Assembly (NCBI GenBank): GCA_030847615.1
Contig: JAUMIR010000002.1
Span: 116,754,309 to 116,818,308 of the forward strand
DNA length: 64,000 nt
Origin: Gambelia wislizenii
Lineage: Eukaryota; Chordata; Lepidosauria; Squamata; Crotaphytidae
Reading direction: 5' to 3'
A program made the position numbers and the translations under genes. Of the stretch, positions 55,097 through 64,000 are shown one piece after another (the stretch's first letter is position 1; each line of letters begins with the position of its first letter). The notes below the pieces were generated by a model that saw only the letters and a list, made by a program, of their open reading frames with translations, was not told the origin of the DNA and did no database searches.

Positions 55097-55430
55097 TTCC
55101 CCATTTTCTGAAATCAGCTTTCTTAAAGTCTAGAAGGCATGTCTGACTATGCTTGGCTTCCCCTTTCCTCTGTATAACAAACTCCAGGAGAACATGATCA
55201 CTCCCCTCTAAGGATCCCACCACTTCCACTCCATTAACCAGGTCATCCCCATTGGTTAGGATCAGATCTAAAATAGCTGATCTCCTTGTTGCCTCTTCCA
55301 CCTTCTGGACAATGAAACTGTCTGCAAGGCAAGTGAGGAATTTGTTGGACCTTAAATTCTTGGTATAGTAATATATCCTTGAAACTAAAGTCATTAATTG
55401 CAGACGCCTTATTTCCTTTCCCAAGCAAAG
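55097..55430 (-). pseudogene. CR1 LINE endonuclease end, upstream of the DIRS
   Basis: The minus-strand frame reads 'CLADSFIVQKVEEATRRSAI', 'LDLILTNGDDLVNGVEVVGS' and 'SDHVLLEFVIQRKGEA', the C-terminal part of the CR1 apurinic endonuclease with its SDH catalytic block, then 'KKADFRKWG' at the DIRS boundary. It continues at 49815. 5' truncation is near 55430. Confidence 0.87.
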
Positions 55431-58374
55431 CCCAAACAGTTACACATACATCATTTCACCCCTACACAAATTTCTATGCATACTCTACACCAAGGCCACA
55501 GGAAATTAATATGACAGGAGGAGAAGTAAAGGGGAATGATCCTGACATCCAGCTCCCCCAAAGACATACCTCCTCCCACCTTCACTCTGGTACAGGCTTC
55601 TCTGGGTATTTTCTATGATCATGACACATTCACAAGGAACACTACTCTGAGTGTCAAAAGTTATAGACTTCAAGAAGCCAGAAGCAAAGGAATATGACAT
55701 CAGTTAAGATACCACCAATGACAAAGACTAAAGTGGTGGTGATGTAGTAGGTGGATACAAATGAGCAAGTCCCTTGAGGAACCACTTAAACCACTGAATT
55801 AGAAAACAAGATGCTTAGGATTGTGGATTAGGTTGCTGAGCCTCAACTGCCAAAAGGCACACCTTTACAGATGAGAAGCCAAAGCCTGCTGTTTGAAATG
55901 GAAAATGGAGGAATGTGGAGACTGAGCAGGATGAAGACTTTACTCCGAAAGAGTCTGCAAAAGTCCTGAAACACTTCTATAACCCAACTCTGAGCAGAGG
56001 GTTTCTAAATGTTCAGCACTCACATAATATCTAGATCTAAACCATCCAGCCCCTCATGCTATTAAATGAAAAAGGGTTGGATGATCAATTTTGCCCCAGT
56101 TGTGAGTGAGCAGACATAGTTCCAACAGAAATCACAGAAACTCAGTCACCATGAAGTTAACCATCACAGAATTTAATTGGTTTTCTATCATCTTGACTAT
56201 CAATTTCATCACTAATGGAAAGGAAGGAAACAGGCACAGTAGAGGTCTAGCTTAGTCGAAGAGGAACATATCTCTTTGAGATTCCTACCTTACTCCAGCC
56301 TTACTGCAATATTTGTGGCATTTTATGTGGGAGAGTGAAGGAAAGATATCAATGCCCATTTGACCCCTGTTTCTTACTGCCTGTGCAAAAAGTGTCAAAA
56401 AGGGACTACTAGTGTGCATTGTGAACCATTCTCAGTTCAGACAATATATCAAAATATTATCCCCTCCTGCAAGGTGAATGGCTATTAGGGGAATTCACTG
56501 TGGAATTCACTGATTCTAGAAATTGACTGTGAGCTGGAAATGAGTTTCTGAGTGAGCATCACCTTGTTTGTTTATAGAGAATATAGGAGTAGTGATATCT
56601 GTTGCATCCGTTCCAAAGCTAAGCTCTAAGCTCAAAAGGCTTGTATCACTGCAAGCAGTTCCAGTACACTGATACTTATCTACTGTCCCTGAACCCAGCC
56701 ATTGTGCAGTGTGCCCTGCTGTCAAAATATACATATGTAATCACCTTTACAGTCAGTTGAGGTGGATAAAATGGGATCTCACTCATAATGTGTAATGAGT
56801 CCACCAGATCAAGCTGCAACAAATGACAAGAAATTAGGATCTGTGTTGAGACTCCTTTTTCAGACTAAAATGAGTAAGAAACCATATTTGAAGCATCTAG
56901 AAGTGAAGATGGGCAAAATTCTCTTCTCCCGTACTGGTAGTCACCAAACAAAGTAGACAGAGAATGAGCTTAATCTTGTGAGTGACTATGAGTGTCTGAC
57001 AAGCCTAGTGGTTTCTCTTTTCATCAGAAAGGCACTGCCATGCACTTAATAAAATGTGTGAAATATATGTGAGGCAGTGGGGAAACCATGTGGGAGGAAT
57101 TTGTTTTGATATTAACTCCCATCCTGTGGTGAAGCAAATATATCTATGATGCTGAAGACAAATGGCAATGTGAAATGATTAAGTTGGTTAGCAAGAAACC
57201 ATCATGGCTTCTCCCCGGATCAGGCTGGAAGCCGTCATAACTAAGGAGGCCAAGCCTATAGGTTTCTGGAAATTTCCACTTAAGTCTTGCAAGTGAGCAA
57301 AACAAAATATTAGAAGAAAAATCAAGATTATTCCAGTCAGTTCTATTTCTTCAGATAAAATGAAGAAGTACGAATCCAGTAGCAAGCTCTTTAGAGTCTG
57401 CACAGCAGATACAAATAATCACTATATCCAAACATTGCACATAATTGAAAAACAAGTTCAGACATCTATAGTTTAGAATCAGTGCTCACTTAGTGGTCAT
57501 CTGTGGAAAAAGTTAATACTATCTGTGGAGTCAAAAGCTACAGCACTGTTAAGTTTCATACTTAACAATGGATTAACACCAACCATTAACATACATGACT
57601 CTTTGGCATGCTATTTAAAAAAAAAATCAAAAGAATATTTAATATAAGGACTATAATGAAATAGGTAATTCGAATGACAATAGTTACACAATTCACCATT
57701 AATATATAGGCTGGCCTCCTTATGCGCAGGACCAGTACCCACAGTTTCAATTATCCATTGTCTGAAAAATATGTTCTCTCTAGGCATTTCCTAGGTCCTC
57801 CAGTGTAACTCAAAGGTAACTTCTGTGGATTTACCCTTTATGAATCCAGTCTGCTCAGTGTCTGGGAAGCTCCTTTCTTCATCCACACTCACAAGAGCAT
57901 TTCTTTCTGTTTCTCAATTTCACTCTGCATACAATGGTGACATTGAGCACAAGTATCATCTCTTATGTTTGTTCAAACACCCAGAGTATTTCATTAGAAG
58001 CAAATGAGTTCAGCCTTTTTTGGATTTGGCACTGGTGTTTTTTTAACAATATTTACATGTAAAGTGTAATTAGCTGTTGAGAAAGTGGAAACCTAATGGA
58101 TCCTTGATCTTTTGGATTGGTGAAAAGCTGTAAATAAACTGCAAGCTCAGAATTAAGGATGAGACAAACTATGAAAACCAGTCCAGTTGGAAGCCAAGGA
58201 GCAATATGCAATAGGCACTGGTACTGAAGGCCAAGTAGTAAGTAAGGTGCAGCCACCAAGTAAGTAAGGTGCAGCCACCAATGACTGATTTAATACTTTA
58301 TTGCTTTGTGGCCTGTTGCAAGCTTGCCACTACAACAGGGCAGACTATGTTAAAAGAGAAGAACAGATTGTTTA
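55431..58374. other. No gene recognised
   Basis: Small frames only (for example 56734-56516, 57403-57188, 57825-58007). Near 57711-57800, 'ggctggcctccttatgcgca' and 'ctctctaggcatttcctagg' resemble a decayed Tigger-like end. A 23-base unit 'taagtaaggtgcagccacca' is duplicated at 58239-58280. Confidence 0.45.
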
Positions 58375-59081
58375 ATTGTAACTGTGGTCCTTTGAGTGGT
58401 CATCTGTGAAAACTCACAAAAATGGGTCACTTGCGCCTGTGCAGTGCATCTCTCAGAACCTTCTAGAGCTATGCAATATGCGTTTTGACAGCAGCCCCTC
58501 CCATCCCCCGCATGCATGACTAGTGCAGTTACTGCCTAAACCCTCAGTTCCCTGGATGCTGAAGCAGGAGCTAAGGAAGGCAGGACATGATGAGGGGAGG
58601 ATGGGTGGGGTTGTCTGAGTTCACGGATGACCACTTGAAGAACCAGTTACGGTAAGCAACCTCTTCTTCTTCTTTGTGGTCTCTGTAACTCAAACAAATG
58701 GGAGACTAGCAAGCTACTCACCAGAGGAGGAAGGAGTGTCATCTAACACAAAAGAGCACAGCCCTCTCAAAAGCAGCCTCCACCTGGGACCTCACATCCA
58801 GTCTATAGTGTGAGATGAAGAACAAAGGCTGGGATCAGGTGGTGCCCTCTACACATGTTGTGTAGAGGGACCCCTCTCAAGAAGGCCGCCAATGTCACCA
58901 TCACTCTGGTTGAGTGACTTTCAGTTGGGTAAGAGGCTGCTTGCCGGCAAGTTCATAGGCCAAACAGATGGTTGCTGCAACCTATTTAAAGAAATGCTGG
59001 ACTGAAACTGGATGACCCTTCTTAATGGTGGAATAGCAGAGGAAAACTCTCTGAGATCTGTGAAAAGAAGGCAAGCACTCA

Positions 59082-59727
59082 TCACAAGTGCAGACAATGC
59101 AAAGAATGCTCGAAGTCCACAGTGGGGTTCTGCATAAATGCAGGGAGCACAATATCCTGATTAACATGAAAGGCATACACTACTTTAGGAAGGAATGAAA
59201 TCTCCAATCTAAGGCCTACCTTGTACTTGTGAAAGTGCAGGTAAGGTAGATCAACCCTCAGGGTATAAAGCTCACCTGCCCTCCTGGTTGAGGAGATGGC
59301 TACCAAGAAACCGGTATTCTAGGTAAGTAGCCTCAGTTCACAGGAGGCCTTAGGTTCAAATAGCTTTCTCAACATCTGGGAGTGGATAAGCTCTAAACTC
59401 CACTGGGCCATAGGTCTGATCACAGGAGGGTGTAGATTTTTATAACCCTTCAGAAACCTTTTGACCAATGGGTCCAAAAAGACCAGAGGCTTGCCAAGGT
59501 CTTGTAAGTCCAAAAAAAATCGCTGACAAGTAACATCTAATAGATGAAAGGGACAGGCCCCTGTCCAATGAAGATACAAGAAAGTCCAGAACATGACTAG
59601 TCTGCACTCCACCTGGAAAGATGCTTTGAGGCTGTAGAAATTCAAAAAACTTGTTCCATTTATATGTGTGAGAATAGGAACATTGAAATTGATGGTCTAT
59701 GTGCAGCTTTAAGCACCCGTTTGACAC
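59082..59727 (-). pseudogene. DIRS tyrosine recombinase remnant
   Basis: 59727-59440 has the N-terminal DNA-binding part ('YKWNKFFEFLQ', 'LDFLVSSLDRGLSLSSIRCY', 'LSAIFFGL'). 59306-59082 has 'VAISSTRRAGELYTLRVDLP' (first catalytic Arg) and 'LEISFLPKVVYAFHVNQDIV'. Both align with the recombinase of the 49816 element. The His-x-x-Arg and Tyr blocks further on are not readable. Frame changes lie near 59320 and 59440. Confidence 0.82.
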
Positions 59728-60364
59728 AATCTGATAAAGAGGTTACAGGAAAAGCCTCTAGTTAGTCAGTTTGAAAGTCCACAAGTTGGGGTCCCTCACC
59801 TTGCTCTTTTGGATGATGATGAGATCCAGGTGGAATGGTAACCTCCGGAACTTCTGGACATGGAATGATTAGAATGCATCTGGCCCTGTTCTGATGAATC
59901 TTCGTGATCATCCTGGTGATGAGGGGAAAATAGTGGAAAAGCCTGCACAATGGGCCCTCCCCAGTGGAACAGGAACACATCGCTGAGCGAGTGCTTCCCT
60001 TTGCGAGCTCTGGAACAGAAGATGTTGCACTACTTGTTCCAAGATGACATGAACAGGCCTATGGAACGTGTGCCCTACTTCCTGAAGATTTTGCAGAGAG
60101 CCCAGGTGCAGCCTCATGACAGGACATGGGTGCACGACTCATGGTGTCCACTAGAACATTCTCGTCTCCTGGTAGATAGATTGCATATGCCAGGATCCCT
60201 CAAGGAATGCACTAGTTCAAAAGAAGAACTTTGAGGCAGAGTAGGGTATCTGATTCCATGCCTCCTCCTTTGTTCAGAGAAGACTACTACAGTGTTGTCA
60301 GAGACTACATGAACCACCTTGCCTCACAGGGTCTGTTTAAAAGCCCAGAAGGCTTTTATGTCAG

Positions 60365-61229
60365 CTAGTAGCTTAAGGGCACTGATGTGGAGAGTGCTCT
60401 CATCAGGGAGCCAGCAGCCCCTGTCAGCCCTGCAGAGTGAGCACCCCACCCCTTGAAAGAGGCATTGGTTGTGACCACCACCATGGGCTGAAGAGGATGG
60501 AACAGTATTCCTGCCTGCACATTCCAGGAGTCCATCCACCATCTCAGAGAGCGATGCACATTCCTCAGAATCATTAGTTTCTTGCATGGAAAGTCAGTGA
60601 GAGGACAGAAGCATGACAGGATCCAAGCCTTCAGAAGTCTCATCCTGAGCATTGTGAAGGGAGTGGCTGAGATTGTCAATACCATGAGACGTAGAAGGAC
60701 CAGAACTTCTCCAACACTCACTCCTCAATTGAGAATACACTGATGGTTGGCACTTTGGAGGACAAGATTCTTGTCATTGGGAAAGTAAGCAACCTGGGCT
60801 CGAGAGTCCAGCAAGGCACCTATAACTTGCATCTATCGAGATGATTCTAGGTGGAACTTCTCTCAGTTCATCATGAGGCCTAAGGAGACCAGAAGTCAAA
60901 GTGTTAGATGAATGTCATGAGAGTGGGCAACTAAAAGCCAATTGTCTATGTACAGTAAAAGAATTACACCTTGCTGACAAAACGAAGCAGCCACCTCCAC
61001 TATGCACTTGGTGAACATCCAAGGGGCAGTCCAAAGGCTGAAGGGTAGAACACAAAAATGGTACGCTCATCTTCCCACCACAAAGTAAAGGAAATGTCTG
61101 TAAGACAGTCTGGTTGCAATGTGAAAATAGGGGAATGAACTTGAGGTAAAGGAGCATGAACTCAGAGACTAGCTGAGGCTGTATGCACCAGTCTGTTTTC
61201 CACCTCTTGACTAGCCGTGTCCAAGGCAT
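60365..61229 (-). pseudogene. DIRS RT and RNase H remnant
   Basis: The minus strand in shifting frames reads 'HFCVLPFSLWTAPWMFTKC' (equivalent of 'ALPFGLSSSPRVFTK'), 'LLYIDNWLLVAHS' (about 60955; YLDD-type motif with the last Asp as Asn), 'IGALLDSRAQVAYFPN', then RNase H 'MVVVTTNASFKGWGAHSAGL' (usual Asp of TDAS is Asn). Both catalytic substitutions and several frameshifts show it is inactive. Confidence 0.83.
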
Positions 61230-61850
61230 GCCACCACAGAAGTGCCTTCAGCCTTGCCAATCAATTGCAATGGGATGGGGGGGGATGGGGGGGTGTTAAA
61301 AGCATAGCAGTGTTTACATCCCCCTGCATTATGCCCCTCATTTAAGACAGAGGAGGTATTTAGAATGGCCACCCTTTTCAGGGGTTTTGTCAGCACAAAC
61401 AATGCAACTCTGAAATGAACTGGAGGGGGCCATTAGCCAAACCGCTGCAGCAGCCGTTCAAGTCAAGTACCAACCACATCCATGAGGCAAAGATTAGTCA
61501 GCTAAGTCCAAGGTCAAAATCCAAGAAAAACAAAAGAATGAGTCACCAAAGCCAAAATGTGAAGAGAAGAGACAAGTAAATCCATAAGCTAAATCCAAAG
61601 TCAATCTGAAAAGTCAGTCAGAGGTCAGTGAAACAAATGCTCAGAGAGGTTCCTAATGCTGCTGCTGCTGCGGTGGATGAAAAGGAACTGATTATTTAGA
61701 CAGGAAGCATAGCAGTCATATGCATGGGGATGGGAGGTGCTACCACCCAAACACATATTGCACCACTCTAGATGGTTCCGAGAAATGAACTGGGCAGACA
61801 CAGATGACCCATTTGTGTGAGTCACAGAAACCACAAGGAAGAATTGTATG

Positions 61851-62362
61851 TTTATTTTACATTTGTTTGGAAGGCTAACAGATAACAACATGCCAGTATT
61901 CTGAAGACAGCTGAAGATCCTGCTGTGTGTACATTGGGGCATAAGACAATTCAGATATGTCTGTGAGGCTCTATTGAAAACGACACTGAATCTGCCTGTA
62001 GATGAGAGGGAGAAGGTGTAAATACCCTTCAGCCTGCCTAAAATCAAGGAATCCAGATGAAGAGAGTGAGAGACTATGGTGTGTGTGCAGCTTTTCCACT
62101 TTCTATAGTGGGCCTCCCAGATCTATTGTGTTTCAGTTCCACCTCCACCCACCCACCCCCACAGATAGCAAAAAATATGGATGGTTGCGCCCCATATTAT
62201 TAAATGGAGATATGTGCGTGGATGCATCAATGCATCCAAATACATCTTGCCACCATTTTAGGTATGGGGTGCAACAATCTGTGGCACTTGAAATCATGGA
62301 GCAGGAGCCCACGGATCAGGAGGGTCCACTGTATATGTTTGCTTTTAGAGGCAGGCATACAT
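61851..62362. other. No gene; possible MITE end
   Basis: 'ggatcaggagggtccactgt' near 62316-62335, next to TA, resembles a Tigger-like right end. The matching left end is not clear. Nothing else recognised. Confidence 0.4.
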
Positions 62363-62975
62363 AGAATCATAGAGTTGGAAGAGACCACAAGCTCCATACC
62401 ATTATGTAAGACTTCATGTACATATTTTCAGATTGTGATAGACTATCTGACTCTAAAGAAGACTACAAAAGGTGGTGTGGTCACAGGTGAACTGTGGCAC
62501 AATCTGTGAGTTTGGAAAAAGCAGGAGTCTTATCACCAAGACAGATATATTTTTACCACTGTTTCTTAAATTGATACCTATTTGTTACTGTGAAGAGCTA
62601 TGTTTAAAAGCATGCATGAGAAGCATTCAATCCCAGCACAGGAAGCTGTGATGGGAGGAGCCTCTATGAGAATGAGCCTGAGAGAATATCAGTTGAGAGA
62701 AAGCAGTTGGATGAGTCAGGTGTGAGAGAGAGTTGGGAGTGAACTGTGATAAGAAAAAGGTGTGTGAATCAGAAAAGAGACTATAGAGAAAGATGTCTGA
62801 GTGGCATGTCTGCCACTAAATGAAAGAGGCAGTGTTAATATTTGGTATTACAGTATACTGTACAGTTTTGAGATTTGTTGCCACATTGATATAATAAACC
62901 AAAGAATCATGGAATCATAACGTTGGAAGAGACCACAAGGGCCATCCAGTCCAACCCCCTGCCATGCAAGAATAA
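62363..62975 (-). repeat. Two short CR1 3' tails and intervening DNA
   Basis: 'agaatcatagagttggaaga' at 62363-62400 and 'tggaatcataacgttggaag' through 'gccatccagtccaaccccct' at 62903-62960 are antisense CR1 3' ends. Nothing is recognised between them. Confidence 0.65.
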
Positions 62976-63451
62976 ACAAGAAGTTCTTTTGTTAATTGTT
63001 TCACTAACTCATCTTGAATTATTTCCCTGACAATAATGGGGAGGTCACACACTAACCAAAAGAATACACACTGTTAGATAAATTATCTACTGAGAGGGTC
63101 ACCTGGAGACTCATGCCCCAATCCAAAAAAGGATACCAGAGGGGGACCTAGAGTAGGGTGGCAGTGACAGGAAGCCAGAGCTGAGAACAGCAGGGCCAGT
63201 CTGGTGAGGCCAATGTCACTGTCACCTTCTGTGTGTGTGTTTCACATAAAGGTTAGCAGGCTGAGGAATAGATTTCTACAAAGTAATTGGGTGAGAGCCT
63301 CACCACTTCCTTAATATAAAATGTGAATCAGTTTGGGTAGCTGAAAACATCTATTAAAATTGCTTTTAAGTATTTATAGCACGTTGAGCCCTTGTGTGTT
63401 TTGTGTGTCTGTACATGTATGTATGTATGTACAGTGTGGGTAATGGCATAA
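62976..63451. other. No gene recognised
   Basis: Contains GT and ATGT runs (about 63226-63240 and 63413-63432). No gene seen. Confidence 0.45.
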
Positions 63452-63604
63452 ACATATTTGTTTGTTTGTTTATTTATTTATTTACTTACTTATATCCCGC
63501 TCTTCAGCCACAAGGCTATCAGACCGGCTTACAAATTGTTTTAAGCAATAGCAATTTACACATCTACACTGCATTAAGCAGTTTCCAGTGTGTGTTAGCT
63601 AACA
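63452..63604 (-). mobile_element. SINE tail, antisense
   Basis: TTTG/TTTA repeats lead into 'cgctcttcagccacaaggct', 'aagcaatagcaatttacaca' and 'gtgtgtgttagctaac', the antisense of the SINE body at 10960-11075. The tRNA-like head is absent. Confidence 0.75.
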
Positions 63605-63851
63605 TTGAATGAGCTACCTTGCATTTATAAAGGGAAAATGCTTATCAACCTTTTGTTGATTTCCAGCCTTCCTCCTTTTTTAGTCTACTTTAATTTAATT
63701 TATCTAATAAGCAAAAACAAAACAAAAATGTTTTGTCTATGCTCCTTGCCATGCACTAACTCTCTTTACAGCTCACTTTGACCTTATGTATCTCTCTGTC
63801 CATACGGATTCTTAGCAAACTTCTCATTTTTCACATGTATGAGCTGAGCAG

Positions 63852-64000
63852 TTGACCCTCCACATTTGCTGGGGTTTGGGGCACAAGACCCCCATAAAAG
63901 TGGGAAAACCACAAATATCTCTAGGCCCATCAAACCATATTTAATAGTACAATCCATGGATTCAACCTACCATGGATGCCTTTGAGGCAGCTGGGTTCCT
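63852..64000. mobile_element. Tigger-like MITE, cut by window end
   Basis: 'cagttgaccctccacatttg' begins at about 63850 and matches the terminal repeat of the other MITEs. The interior 'ggggcacaagacccccat' resembles the copy at 21613. The right end lies outside the window. Confidence 0.6.

Larger units (their letters stand above)
58375..61850 (-). mobile_element. Older, internally deleted DIRS element
   Basis: The left end 58375-58560 ('gtggtcatctgtgaaaactc', 'aaaatgggtcacttgcgcc', 'gcccctcccatccccc') is matched in inverse at about 61650-61850 ('gacccatttgtgtgagtcac', 'gatgggaggtgctacc'). An internal complementary region lies at 58620-58690 ('gatgaccacttgaagaacca', 'ggtaagcaacctc'). Recombinase, RNase H and part of the RT remain in broken frames. 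Gag and the RT N-terminus are missing. The ends have diverged far more than in the 49816 element, so it is much older and of a different subfamily. Confidence 0.85.

Overview
This is eukaryotic, almost certainly vertebrate and most likely squamate reptile (lizard) DNA. The organism call rests on the repeat mix: antisense 5S-rRNA-headed and tRNA-headed SINEs that share a Sauria-SINE-type tail, a BovB-type LINE remnant, CR1, L2, L1 and RTE-like LINEs, DIRS tyrosine-recombinase retrotransposons, a Ty1/copia element, a Penelope-like remnant, hAT, Tc1 and mariner pieces, and about ten short TA-flanked 'Tigger-like' MITEs. I found no host protein-coding exon, tRNA gene, rRNA gene, operon or CRISPR array. 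Every long open frame I can interpret belongs to a mobile element.

Layout. 0-4.3 kb: 5S-headed SINE, a hairpin, L2, CR1 and L1 scraps. 4.3-7.6 kb: minus-strand Ty1/copia element with one LTR (TGTC...GACA) and a broken integrase/RT/RNase H polyprotein. 7.6-12.3 kb: plus-strand L1-group LINE interrupted by a hAT element with a perfect 8-bp target duplication, a tRNA-derived SINE and an internally deleted DIRS-type foldback element. 12.5-21.6 kb: an RTE-like LINE split by 5.07 kb of foreign DNA flanked by an 18-bp direct repeat. 23.2-25.7 kb: a second copy of that LINE with a textbook 5' inversion (twin priming) and a 12-bp target duplication, sitting against a Tc1 fragment. 25.7-32.7 kb: the Tc1 fragment is fused in frame to a mariner transposase, and the mariner is split by a near full-length L1 with a 15-bp target duplication. 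32.9-33.8 kb: a Penelope-like C-terminal endonuclease remnant with a hammerhead-like motif in its 3' region. 36.1-37.3 kb: BovB relic split by a hAT MITE. 38-49 kb: MITEs, Sauria SINE, LTR-like relics, DIRS end fragment and two 5'-truncated L1 copies with clear target duplications. 49.1-55.4 kb: a CR1 copy split by a structurally complete DIRS element, the youngest-looking and best-preserved item here. 58.4-61.9 kb: an older, internally deleted DIRS with both inverted ends. 62-64 kb: CR1 tails, a SINE and a MITE end.

The window is therefore a nested transposon graveyard with one fresh DIRS insertion. Its 57-bp and 36-bp internal complementary halves match the two element ends perfectly, the recombinase residues are present, and the empty site can be read from the interrupted CR1 frame. 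The most interesting second-look items are that DIRS (including a very long open frame lying across its RT gene), the ICR-less mini-DIRS, the Tc1/mariner and mariner/Penelope in-frame chimaeric ORFs, the hammerhead-like motif and the 18-bp-flanked 5-kb insert.
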